Origin: Zygnema cylindricum
Lineage: Eukaryota; Streptophyta; Zygnematophyceae; Zygnematales; Zygnemataceae
Assembly: GCA_037447655.1 (NCBI GenBank)
Contig: JBBHKE010001615.1
Span: 1 to 35,107 of the forward strand
Direction of reading: 5' to 3'
Length of the DNA stretch: 35,107 nt
The position numbers were made by a program, and so were the translations under genes. Below are positions 19,845 to 29,339 of the stretch, in pieces. Under the pieces are notes generated by a model. That model searched no databases and was not told the origin of the DNA. It saw only the letters and a list, made by a program, of their open reading frames with translations. Every line of letters starts with the position of its first letter. Position 1 is the first letter of the stretch.

Positions 19845-20590
19845 CTAGAAAATTAGCTTAGGGGAAGGCACAGGTTTGGTCATCATATCTGCTACCATCT
19901 CATTATCTGGTCGGTACTCTAAACTGATTATTTTGTTTTCTACTTTCTCTCTAACAAAGCTGAGTCTGATGTCCATGTGTTTGGCTTTAAAATGATGTTT
20001 AGGATTGGCAGAAGTAGCGATTGCTGCCTGATTATTACAAAAATAAATCTGCACACCACTCTTAATGTGACCAAGCTCACCAAGCAAAGACTTGACCCAC
20101 ATCAATTCTTTTACAGCAAAGCAAGAGGTCATATACTCAGCCTCCATGGTGGACTGAGAAATAACTTTTTGCTGTTTCCTACTCCAACAGCAAGCCCCAT
20201 CACCCACATATAATACATATCCAGAAGTGCATCTCCTCATCAGAGCATCACCATAACTAGCATCACTCCAAGTAGTGATGTCAGTATTCTCCCCACCCAA
20301 ATGCAACCATAGATCCCTAGTTCCTATCAAGTATCTAAAAACTCTCTTAGCTGCCTCCCAATCCCTCTTAGTGGGAGCATTTAGACTTCTACTCAGCACT
20401 CCTACAGCTGCAGCTAAATCCGGCCGGGTACAATTCATAAAATAGATTAGACTTCCCACTACTTGCCTGTAAGGAATAGTCTGCATGAACTTCTGTTCTT
20501 CAGGAGATAATTCCTCGTCTAAGACTATGATTCCTTCTTCCTCACTCCCCTCACTTCCCTTCTTCAACTCTATTGGAGTTGTACAACTAT
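19845..20590 (-). pseudogene. Copia RT C-terminus and RNase H, partial (copy 3)
   Basis: At least 240 codons are open without a stop, making this the best-preserved coding stretch in the window. It begins beyond the gap. Visible blocks are EELSPEEQKFMQTIPYRQVV, LIYFMNCTRPDLAAAVGVL, KRDWEAAKRVFRYLIGTRD, TTWSDASYGDA (RNase H Asp present), STMEAEYMTS (Glu present), FCNNQAAIATSANPKHHFKA (FCDN would be usual; Asn replaces Asp) and the C-terminus ADMMTKPVPSPKL. It would degrade RNA in RNA-DNA hybrids. The upstream RT is lost at the gap, so the element is partial. Confidence 0.85.
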
Positions 20591-20600
20591 NNNNNNNNNN
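20591..20600. other. Assembly gap (10 N)
   Basis: Ten N join the truncated copia to unrelated sequence. Linkage across this point should not be trusted. Confidence 0.99.
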
Positions 20601-20760
20601 GCTTATTCACTCGGGGGGTAGGTATTCATTGAAACCCGAGAGAATGCTTGTGCGAGTAGAAGATAAGCATTCCACGGGCGCGCTTTTCTGATTCATCTAT
20701 CCTTTTCTTAATTTCGTATTAGGGCGGTACCTAGCACAAGCCAAAACACCAAACAGCCAC
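20601..20760. other. Unidentified sequence next to gap
   Basis: About 160 bp of more balanced composition matching neither the copia nor the gypsy copies. It joins gypsy RNase H abruptly near 20765. It could be a misjoined or inserted fragment, for instance organellar. I could not identify it. Confidence 0.4.
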
Positions 20761-20766
20761 GACGTT

Positions 20767-21130
20767 TTGACATTTAGTCTAACCAATGACAAGCTATCCG
20801 GCAAATTAGCCCGTTGGGCTATTATTTTACATGAATATGACATGGAAATCATCCATCGACTCGGGCTCCTCAGTTTCAATGCCGACGGCCTCCTAAGGAA
20901 CCCTTTGCCCCACTCCAATGATAACGGTGTACGACAAGATTTTGACGACGAATCAATTGCCTCCTTATCAGCCGGAGCACATCTGATTTACAGTTTTGCA
21001 GCACCGACAAACCACAAAACCGAACACGATCCATGGCGGGATTATGCTTTAATTCTTTTCCTATCTACTTAGTCTTTTCGCGCGGGCACCTTACGAATAG
21101 AAGAGGAGCGTGTTCGTCAGAGAGCCCAAA
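20767..21130 (+). pseudogene. Ty3/gypsy RNase H C-terminal relic, copy 3
   Basis: Starts mid-domain at LTNDKLSGKLARWAIILHEY and continues through DMEIIHRLGLLSFNADGLL, closely matching 18190-18557 of copy 2. There is a TAG at about 21070 (LFLST-stop). The upstream RNase H catalytic part is lost at the junction near 20765. The overlap of this segment with copy 2 proves that the two gypsy parts come from different insertions. Confidence 0.83.
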
Positions 21131-22320
21131 GTTACTTATGGATGGGGGGCTCACTTATTCGCCTTCTCTCAGATGGAAGTCACCGGCATGTCCCACGACC
21201 GACGGAACGACTATCACTTATCAACCAAATTCATACTGACCTTGGACACTATGGCACCAAACGGACTTTGAGTTTGGTACAGGCACGGTATTGGTGGTCC
21301 GGCATGTAGGCTGATGTGGCGGCTGTGTTGCAGGAATGTAGCACATGTGAATGGCTACGAAATCCATTTTCTAACCGACAAACCTCCCATCAGCCCTTAC
21401 CTATTCAGAGTCTCTTTTACAGGTGGTCATGTGATCTTGCAGGTCCCTTTCCCATTTCTCGAAAGGGCAAGCAGTACATTATGATTATGATCGAAAATTT
21501 CAGAAATAGGTGGAAGTTGTGGCCCTTTCACAGAAAACTGCCAACCTTACCACGGCAGCTTTCAAAGAGCATGTGCTCCTCCGGTATGGAGCCCCCGCAG
21601 AAGTACTTACCGACCAAGGAACCGAGTTCCGTAGGGAATTTCAAGAGAAGTTGGACGAGGCATTAATCGATCACCGGCGGACAAGCCGAGATCATCCTCA
21701 AGCAGACGGTTTGGCAGAGAGAGATGTATAAACTTTTAAGCGTGCTTTGCGTAAACATTGCTTGGAAAAACATATTACAGTGTGGGATGAATCATTGGGA
21801 TATATTGTCATGGGTTATCGCATGTCTGTACAGGCTAGTCTGGCAAATTTCAGCCCCTATTATGTGTTGTTTGGTCGGAAACCACTACTAGGTAGGAATG
21901 TACAGAAAGCCGCGAGCTTACCTCTACCTCTTATGTCTGATTCTCTGTTTTTGGAAGAACTAACTAACCGAGCGTTGCTTTTCGCTAGAGAAATGCCCAT
22001 GGCTTTTGAAAATTTGCAGATTGCCCAACATCGCGACTCCTTACGGTTTGCAACGACTCGCAGTGGCAGTTACCGGCCACAACAAAAACCCTTCCGGGTG
22101 GGGGATTACGTTTATTTGCGACGGCAAACTTTTGACACAGTCGACACGGATGTTTCAGCTCATATTTTGCGGATAACAAAAATCGACTCCAATGGATTAT
22201 TGAGCCTACAAGGGGCCGACACGCGAAATTTGCGGGAGCATTCGAAAAATTGTGCCCACTGCTATCTGCTTGATCTTTCCCACAGCATGGACCCGTGGCG
22301 GATGCCGATTACCGAGGCCA
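21131..22320 (+). pseudogene. Ty3/gypsy integrase relic, copy 3
   Basis: The zinc-binding HHCC region is HTDLGHYGTKRTLSLVQARY...CSTC. The D,D-35-E core is SCDLAGPF (Asp 21432-21434), VLTDQGTEF (Asp 21612-21614) and LAERD (Glu 21717-21719), all catalytic residues kept. The C-terminal part has FSPYYVLFGRKPLL and a GPY/F-like FRVGDYVYLRR block. Stops at about 21307 and 21729 and a frameshift near 21505 break it. Integrase inserts the cDNA into chromosomes. It runs directly into the PHD finger without a chromodomain, unlike chromoviruses. Confidence 0.85.
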
Positions 22321-22325
22321 CTGAG

Positions 22326-22460
22326 TGCCAGTTATGCCGGCGATCTGATGGAGAAACATCAATGCTCCTCTGTGACTATTGCAATTTGGGATTCCATACG
22401 GAGTGTTTAGTTCCACCTCTGCACACTATCTCGGCAGGATAGTGGTTTTGTCACAGGTGT
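22326..22460 (+). pseudogene. PHD finger at C-terminus of gypsy Pol, copy 3
   Basis: In frame with integrase, the eight zinc ligands are C-X2-C (CQLC), C-X2-C (CDYC), H (GFH), C (TEC) and C-X2-C (CHRC), a textbook C4HC3 PHD pattern. LLCDYCNLGFHTEC is the most conserved stretch. One TAG (22440-22442) falls just before WFCHRC. The frame continues a few residues (NLPAILTSSPAG) to a TAA or TAG near 22500. PHD fingers read histone H3 tails. Its place suggests that it steers integration to chromatin, as chromodomains do in chromoviruses; this is inference. Confidence 0.82.
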
Positions 22461-22515
22461 CGCAACCTACCGGCAATCCTAACCAGCTCCCCCGCAGGCT
22501 AAGGAGCTGTGGGGG

Positions 22516-22761
22516 AAATTCCATCCTTACTTACCTGATCTTGTTTTGTCTTTTATTTCCTTGCTAAGTCCAGGTGTTCGCAATAATTTGCTTGTTTTTC
22601 GGGCATATTCATTTATTATTTCTTGTAGTATATATGCTTTGTACTCCGAGTGTGGTCACAAATACTGTACATATGTAATGGTCATTCATTTTCTGGTGTT
22701 TATCGGCGACCCACACGGGATGTGATGCATGCCATTCACAGTTGTACTGTCATGCACGACA
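22516..22761 (+). repeat. 245-bp repeat X between pol and 3' LTR of gypsy copy 3
   Basis: Starts AAATTCCATCCTTAC right after a GTGGGGG purine stretch and ends CATGCACGACA. An almost identical copy lies at 31107-31351, directly after the 3' LTR. It contains TAGTATATATGC (TATA-like). It could be a 3' untranslated segment, the U3 part of a longer LTR, or a separate small element. Confidence 0.75.
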
Positions 22762-22763
22762 GC

Positions 22764-23009
22764 TGTCATGCCGTAAGACGTCAGCGCGTATTGTGATTAA
22801 ATCGTGTACTAATAGAAGTTTCGGTGACGTGACATGTACATATCCGAGAGTACAATCAGAGATTCGTACGGGACAAAAGTCGAAATATACTCTCGTACGG
22901 CACCACAGCAACACGATGTAAAATCAGCATGGAACTCGACCACGGTACAGCATCAGACATCATGAATTCAAACGGCTACTAACTTGACAGGAGTCTGAAG
23001 TCATGAACC
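22764..23009 (+). repeat. 3' LTR of gypsy copy 3, segment 1
   Basis: Matches 2766-3010 of the gypsy copy 1 LTR and starts TGTCATGCCGTAAGACGTCA. It is interrupted after GAACC (23005-23009) by the complete minus-strand copia. The other segments are 29210-29339 and 30548-31106. Confidence 0.85.
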
Positions 23010-23896
23010 TGAAATTCTGTGGTCTCCATTGACCTTTAGAATGAGCAACCTATGTAAAGCTTCTAGGATAATATTTTCCCCTTCCACTTTCCCACTTAAT
23101 AAGTGCCGCTCAGGCACACAAATATTCTGACCACCCTTACCCCTGTGAGGACAAGACTCCCTTGAGTGAAACGCAAAAAGAATCATTGTATTTGCTCCCC
23201 TGAGCAGTAAGTTATAGCTGGTCAAAGATGACCTTTATAGTTACAAGCTCTCTTAGAGAGAGGTACCTAAATATTACAAAGTCTTGGTCTGCCTACTCAC
23301 GACTACCTACTACTAAACCCTAGTCCAATAGGAACACTATATAGTACAAGAAGGTACAATGGGCGATGTACTTATTGTACAACCATTGTACGATAAGGTC
23401 TACAAGGTGACACCTATCAAATCGGAAGCCATGGTTCCTCCTCCCATCTTCTCCGGTATCAAATAATGTGGCGCCACGTGGCACCGCGTGACGCTATCTC
23501 CGTATGCCGCCAAAAGCTCACTTCGTGTGGCGGCTATAATGCCGGCAGTCCGATCAAAACATATTTTACACGGTTCAGATTCGCTTACATGCATGAATTG
23601 CTCCTTTTGGTTAGTTTGCTGTTAATTTGCTGTAGCGTTAATGTTTATATATTTTTGAAACCCGTCACGTGTATCGTTTCGATAACGCCTTATTGGTTAA
23701 GATGTACGAATATATAGAGGTCTACAGACCCAAATTCAAATCTGGACTAGGCAACATATTAGTAAAATATCCTCTACTTCAAAATCTGTCACTTTCTGAA
23801 TATGGCGGCAGCCATGGCGTGCCTTTGATCCTCACTCTCTTTCTTTAAAGTAAAACTAAAATAGAGAAGTGCACAATTAATTACCTCATTTCAACA
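23010..23896 (-). repeat. Copia copy 2, 3' LTR (type C end)
   Basis: On the minus strand it runs from TGTTGAAATGAGG (23896) to ...CCACAGAATTTCA (23010), and is nearly identical to 28321-29204. It includes a G-box (GCCACGTGGC, about 23475) and a GTAC cluster (23344-23391). On the plus strand there is a tRNA-like pair of boxes (ATTGGTTAAGATG near 23691 and ATTCAAATCTGG near 23734). Confidence 0.92.
23344..23391 (-). promoter_or_regulatory. GTAC-box cluster in copy-2 3' LTR
   Basis: Five GTAC cores in 48 bp (23344, 23354, 23368, 23377, 23388), the densest cluster in the window. The 5' LTR keeps the same five (28655-28702). Confidence 0.5.
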
Positions 23897-23909
23897 CTCC
23901 CCTTAATTC
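23897..23909 (-). promoter_or_regulatory. Polypurine tract of copia copy 2
   Basis: On the minus strand, GAATTAAGGGGAG immediately precedes the 3' LTR start at 23896, as expected of the plus-strand primer site. Confidence 0.8.
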
Positions 23910-25510
23910 CTAGTCACTTTTTAATTTTAATGCACCGTTTTCTCTGCAATAAATCAACTTAGGGGAAGGTACTGGTTTTGTCATCATGTCTGCTATCATT
24001 TCTCTATCAGTTTTATGAACCAGTTTAATAATTTTATTTTCAATCTTCTCTCCGACAAAGCTTAGTCTAATATCCATATGCTTAGCTTTGAAGTGATGTT
24101 TCGGATTAGCTGCAATAGAGATAGCAGCTTGATTATCACAAAAAACATTTTGAGTTCCAGACTTCATGAACCCAAGTTCTTCAAGAAGAGATTTAACCCA
24201 CATTAATTTTTTGGTGGCAACACAGGAAGCCATGTATTCAGCCTCCATAGTGGACTGAGCAACTACTTTTGTTGCTTGCTACTCCAACAACATGCACCGG
24301 ATCCAATTTGCAACACATATCCAGTCGTACACCGCCTTAAAGGCACATCTCCATAACTGGCATCACTCCAGGTGGTGATGTCAGTGTGCTCCCCTCCGAA
24401 ATGCAACCATAATTCCCTTGTCCCCACCAGATACCTCATCACCCTTTTGGCAGCCTCCAAGTCTCTCTTTCTTGGTTCATTTAGACTTCTACTAAGGACA
24501 CCTACAGCTGCAGCTATATCCGGACAGGTACAGTTCATAAAATAAATTAAACTGCCTACAACTTGCCGATAAGGAATTTTTTCCGTAAATTTTCTTTCTA
24601 TCTCATCCATCTCATCATTAATGATCAATATTCCTCTCTCTTCACTCACCTCAAACACTTTCTTCAAATCCATAGGAATAGTACATCCGTTTGCCTTTTC
24701 CATCTGAAATTTTTCTAGCATATTACCGATTGTTTCTTTTTGAGTGAGTCTTATAATTCTATTCCCTCTATCTCTCTCCATCTGAATTCCCAAAATATAC
24801 TTTGCTCCGCCGAGATCTTTTATTTCAAAAGTGCTTCTAAGATCCTGTTTTAGTTTGTTAATTTTATCTAAGGACTTGCTTAAGACCAACAAATCATTTA
24901 CATATATAGCAATTAATATCACTCCATCCTCATCCTCAAATAAATATATAGAGTGATCTAAACTAATTCAGATATACCCCAAACCGGTCAGAAACTCGTC
25001 TAGCTTAATATTCCATTGTCGCGGGGCTTGCTTAAGCCCATAGAGTGATTTTATCAGTTTACAAACCTTGTTTTTTTCCTCACTTTCCACGAATCCTTCC
25101 GGTTGCCTGATGTAAATTTCTTCTTCCAACTCTCCGTGCAAAAAGGCCGTTTTAATATCCATCTGGTGGATTTCCATATCATTCGCTGCGGCTATACTTA
25201 AAAGGATTCTAACAGAAGGAAATTTGACTACAGGTGCAAAGGTTTCTTCGTAGTCTATCCGTTCTTTCTGAGTATAACCTTTTACAACTAACCTAGCTTT
25301 GTACCTCTCAATGGTATTATCGGGGTTTAATTTAAGTTTCAAAACCCACTTACATCCGATCGATTTTCGGTCCAGTGGACAATCTACCAACTCCCATGTA
25401 TTGGCTTCCATGATAGAGGCCATTTCTTCATTTATAGTTGTGATCCACAGGCTACTTTCTGGGGTGTTTATGGCCTCTAAGTATGTCTGAGGTTCATTCG
25501 GGTGAGACAT
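23910..25510 (-). pseudogene. Copia copy 2 reverse transcriptase and RNase H relic
   Basis: Read from 25510 down: ETFAPVVKFPSVRILLSIAA, MDIKTAFLHGELEEEIY, KSLYGLKQAPRQWN, an in-frame TGA near 24970 (CGA to TGA), AIYVNDLLVLSK, YILGIQMERD, LIYFMNCTCPDIAAAVGVL, TTWSDASYGD, a frameshift near 24262, then STMEAEYMASCV-like sequence, FCDNQAAISIAANPKHHFKA and ADMMTKPVPSPKL. The RT box YVDD is YVND (Asn codon 24896-24898), which differs from the YVDN of the plus-strand element, so the two RTs lost different catalytic Asp residues. RNase H acidic residues (WSDAS, MEAEYM, FCDN) are all kept. Confidence 0.9.
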
Positions 25511-27092
25511 CTTTGTGAGTTGGTTATTTACTTGTCTTTCTTGAAGTCGTTTACTACTTCTTCTCCCCCTTCAAAATCGGAAGCTGGTATGGAAGGCATC
25601 CTTTGGTTTCGTTTAGGAAGATTTTCAGCTCCCCTATCTTCTAATTCCGGTGTCTCATCGAAATCCTCATCGGTTTCCACTTCGTATTGTGGCGTTGCCT
25701 CGGATGTTGTCCTTTCCTCCTCCTTTGGTAGATCTGCAGATTTTCCTTTTTGTCCATCTTCCATCTCTTCATATTCAAAGTCAAAGTCAAAAAACTGATC
25801 CGTTTCAAATCTGATTTTGACTTCCTTATTATATTTGAATGGATCAATGGACTTCTCTTCATTCATCACCACTATGTGTTTTACCAAAATTATATCTCTC
25901 TTTTTCAAGTAATACACTCGGTATCCTTTTGTGCTCTCATCATATCCTATAAGATATCCTGGTTTCCCTCTTCCCTCTAACTTCCATTTAGTCTTATCGG
26001 AATCCAAACTGTAGACTTGACTTTCGAACACTCTCAAACTAGACAAATCAGGCTTTCTTCCTGTCCACCTCTCATACGGAGTTTCCTCCTTATTTGCTGA
26101 AGTTAGGACTTTATTTTTGATGAAATTAGCATAGTTCATAGACTTAACCCAAAACTGCAGCCCTGTCCTCTTGTCACTTAACATACTTCTTGACATATCT
26201 CCTAAAGTTCTATTCACTCTTTCTGCTACTCTATTTTGTTCTAGATTATAAGGAACAGTTTTTTCATGATGAATTCCTTCTTTTTTAAGATATTTTTCAA
26301 ATTCCCTTGAGGTGTATTCTTTCCCATTATTACTGCTTATCTCATTTATTGAGGTTTCATGTAGCTTTTCACTCCATACGTTATACTCTTTGAAACATCT
26401 TAATACCTCTGACTTATGTCTGAGAAAGTATACCTTCGTGTATCTAGACCAATCATATGTGATAGTTAACATCCATCTCATCCCCCCATGTGAAGAATAC
26501 CTAGCAGGTCCCCAAACATCAGTGTGAACTAGATCTAATACTTTCTCTCTCCTAAATGTGGTTGCCTTTAGAAATGGAAGTCTATGAATCTTCCCTTGGG
26601 CACATCCACTACAATCATCAAAGGTCTCATCATCTTCAAAAGTAATACCCTTCACTATTCTTTTTTCTTCATATTCTTTAATCTATCTAGATGCACATGC
26701 CCCAACCTTTTATGCCAAAGCATCTTCTCACTTGCACACGAGTAGAGAACACTCTTTTCATTGCAAAGAACAATTCTAAACATTCTTTGACTGCCCTTCT
26801 CAGCAATGAAATAAACCTCATTATCAAAACTTGCTGTGAAGATTCCTTTCCTAGTTCCGGTTTCAAACTCCTTTTCATCTAGGACAGCTGTTGAGACTAG
26901 GTTTTTGCTAAGCAGTGGAATGTAAAGAACGTCTGAGAGTGTTACAATTGAGGCCTTTCCATCAACTAGAACCTTCAAGTCAACAGTTCTAACAAGACTT
27001 GTGGTTTCTACTCTACCATCTCCGTACTCTATCTCAACTGTTCGGATCTTTCTTAGTTTAGTGAACCACCGCTTATCTTTGCATATATGCAT
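25511..27092 (-). pseudogene. Copia copy 2 integrase relic
   Basis: From 27092: MHICKDK (end of the protease active-site region), YGDGRVETTSLVRTVDLKVL, LWHKRLGHVHLDRL (zinc-binding His pair), a frameshift near 26655, CSGCAQGKIHRLPF (zinc-binding Cys pair), HTDVWGPARYSS (first Asp), ISSNNGKEYTS (second catalytic Asp changed to Asn), VAERVNRTL (Glu kept), then the GYLIGYDESTKGYRVYYL domain and an acidic C-terminal linker, with another frameshift between 25528 and 25545. Integrase would be inactive because of the Asp-to-Asn change. Confidence 0.9.
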
Positions 27093-28316
27093 TCAAGCCC
27101 CTGAGTGTATGATCCACCCATCCTCGGGTGGATCCCTCTTACCTCCGAAAGCACACTTTTGTCTCCGTGGAATGTCGACATGCTTTTCAGTGTTTTTCGG
27201 ATTAAGGAGAAGCTCCTCAAGCTCCTCTTCAGGTTCAGTTTTTTCTTCCACTTCCCCATCAAGAACTTGAGTTAGGAAAGCCTTTTTCTTTCCTCCGTCC
27301 TTTGAGGTTCTTTGACCATCTTTCAGTCGAAGATCTGCAAGTCTGACACAATTTGCCATATAGTGTCCCTGTTTCTTGCAGAAGTGACATAATCCTCCTC
27401 GAGAAGTTCCTCTCCCCTGTCTATCAAATCTGCCACCTCCTTGTCCTTTTCCACCAAAGTTTCGATAAGGATCTTTCCCTCTCTCCTCATCACGCTTCCG
27501 CCAATCAGCTCCTGCAGACAATGCTTGAACACTTGGACTCCCTCTCCTAAGCTCTATGGTGCTTTCTTTCACTAAAATCATTCCCACATTGTCATCCCAA
27601 TTCCAATTGCTATCTCCTATGTCCTGCAATCGGTTAATGATATTCTCATACTCTTCAGGAAGTTTCATCATTAATGTGTTCACTCTTTGTCTCTCAGACC
27701 ATGAGTTACCTGCACTCTCTAACTCTCCAAACAATGCTCCTAAATCATTGCAATAATTATCCATACTTCCTCCCTTATAAGTATAAGCTGCAATCTTATT
27801 TTCTGCCAACTGTTGCTGCTGCAATGATCCACTCATATATTTGTTAACTAGTGATATCCAAATCTGAGATGAAGATTTGACATGCATAAGAGGAATGGCA
27901 ATGCCCTTTGCTACACTTTTAAGAATTAAGAGCTTAGCAACCTTGTCTTTGTAGTTCCACTTTTCATACTATGATCTTTCGGTCTGAACCCTTGTTGTTG
28001 TTGCTGGTGGTGCTGCTGCCGGTATCGCCTTCGGCAATGGTGTTACTTGAGTTGCAACTCCTTCTTTTTCTCCTTCCATGACAATCTCTTCTCCTTCCTC
28101 ATCTTCATCCTCGGTGATGGTGGCAGCTGTTCTACCAACTGTAGAGGCGGAGGTGCCAGAAAAACGTGTCCCTCCAAACCCAAGTGGAGGTGGGCATCAA
28201 ATTTATCCAGACACTATGCCCCATAGATGCTTCTCAAATAGTTCTCCATCCATAATCATTTCCCAATACAAAAAGTTTGATCCATCAAATATGGGTACCC
28301 TAGAGGGAGGGCCCAT
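27093..28316 (-). pseudogene. gag: Copia copy 2 Gag and protease start relic
   Basis: ATG at 28316-28314 (MGPPSRVPIFDGSNFLYW) lies in the primer site, as in the plus-strand element. Two in-frame stops follow near 28215. From 27887 the frame is open: LQQQQLAENKIAAYTYKGGS, LMMKLPEEYENIINRLQDIG, a Gly/Arg-rich stretch (GGKGQGGGRFDRQGRG) and the intact zinc knuckle CHFCKKQGHYMANC. It ends at WIIHSGA and TGA, where a copia protease has the active site (I)DSGA. Catalytic Asp is His and a stop follows, so the protease is dead. Confidence 0.9.
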
Positions 28317-28318
28317 AA
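28308..28318 (-). promoter_or_regulatory. Primer binding site of copia copy 2 (initiator tRNA-Met half)
   Basis: Minus-strand GTTATGGGCCC is complementary to the anticodon loop side of initiator tRNA-Met. The flanking bases differ by one or two from the plus-strand element's site. The gag ATG is inside it. Confidence 0.7.
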
Positions 28319-28320
28319 CT

Positions 28321-29204
28321 TGAAATTTTGTGGTCTCCATTGACCCACAGAATGAGCAACCTATTTAAAGCCTCTAGGATAATATTTGCCCCTTCCACTT
28401 TCCCACTTAATAAATGCCGCCCAGGCACACAAATATTTTGACCACCCTTACCCTTGTGAGGACAAGACTCCCTTGAGTGAAACTTTAAAAGAATCACTGA
28501 ATTTGCTCCCGTGAGCAGTAAGTTATAGCTGGTCAAGGATGACCTTTATAGTTACAAGCTCTCTTAGAGAGAGGTACCTTAATATTACTAAGTCTTGGTC
28601 TGCCTACTCACGACTACCTACAACTAAACCCTAGTCCAATAGGAACACAATACAGTACAAGAAGGTACAATGGGCGATGTACTTATTGTACGACCATTGT
28701 ACGATAAGGTCTACAAGGTGACTTTTGTCAAATCGGAAGCCATGGTTCCTCCTCCCATCTTCTCCGGTATCAAATAATGTGGCGCCAGGTGGCATCGCGT
28801 GACGCTATCTCCGTATTACGCCAAAATCTCACTTCGCGTGGCGGCTATAATGCCGGCCGCCCGATCAAAACATATTTTACACGGTTCAGATTCGCGTACA
28901 TGCATGAATTGCTCCTTTGGTTAGTCTGCTGTTAATTAGCTGTTGCGTTAATGTTTATATATCTTTGAAACCCGTCACGTGTATCGTTTCGATAACGCCT
29001 TATTGGTTAAGACGTGATTATATAGAGGTCTACTGACCTAGGTTCAAATCTGGACTAGGCCACATTTTAGTAAAATATCCTCTACTTCAAAATCTGCCAC
29101 TTACTAAATATGGCGGCAGCCATGGCGTGCCTTTGATCCTTACTCTCTTTCTTTAAAGTAAAACTAAAATAGAGAAGTGAACTATTAATTACCTCTTTTC
29201 AACA
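28321..29204 (-). repeat. Copia copy 2, 5' LTR (type C end)
   Basis: 884 bp from TGTTGAAAAGAGG (29204) to CCACAAAATTTCA (28321). It differs from the 3' LTR at scattered positions only; one of them destroys a G-box (GCCAGGTGGC near 28785). The tRNA-like boxes on the plus strand are better kept than in the 3' LTR (TTATTGGTTAAGACG near 29000 and GGTTCAAATCTGG near 29041). Confidence 0.92.
28655..28702 (-). promoter_or_regulatory. GTAC-box cluster in copy-2 5' LTR
   Basis: GTAC cores at 28655, 28665, 28679, 28688 and 28699, in the same arrangement as 23344-23391. Confidence 0.5.
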
Positions 29205-29209
29205 GAACC

Positions 29210-29339
29210 CTTGGAGGTTCATGCATCATTTTTGCTTTGCTTAGGGAGGGTTTTCATCCTCGAGGTGTAGATGTAAGGCAGTCTGAGGCGGCCACGCACC
29301 GGTCGTCTCTTGAAATTGGCAGCGTTTTAACATAGAAAC
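29210..29339 (+). repeat. 3' LTR of gypsy copy 3, segment 2
   Basis: Continues segment 1 after the copia insertion. It matches 3011-3139 of the gypsy copy 1 LTR and ends at GAAAC (29335-29339), where a solo copia LTR is inserted. Confidence 0.88.

Larger units (their letters stand above)
18747..20590 (-). mobile_element. Truncated copia element (copy 3), cut by assembly gap
   Basis: This minus-strand element comprises a 3' LTR (18747-19795), a polypurine tract (CTCCCCTTATTTTC on the plus strand from 19796) and the C-terminal part of Pol. It runs into the N gap at 20591. It is the closest relative of the composite plus-strand element: the RNase H segments are nearly identical. Confidence 0.85.
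23010..29204 (-). mobile_element. Complete copia element (copy 2) with TSD GAACC
   Basis: A 6195-bp minus-strand element with LTRs 28321-29204 (5') and 23010-23896 (3'), flanked by GAACC at 23005-23009 and 29205-29209. The uninterrupted gypsy LTR at 3005-3015 has a single GAACC, which proves the insertion point. Gag, protease, integrase, RT and RNase H are in copia order. It is diverged from the other two copia copies. Confidence 0.95.

Noticed and set aside
22326-22460. A host PHD-finger gene captured next to the element
   Set aside because: The finger is in the integrase frame with only a short linker and no separate start, so a Pol C-terminal domain is simpler.
25641-27892. Overlapping ORFs on both strands of copia copy 2
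   Set aside because: They shadow the gag, integrase and RT frames, whose motifs are unambiguous on the minus strand.
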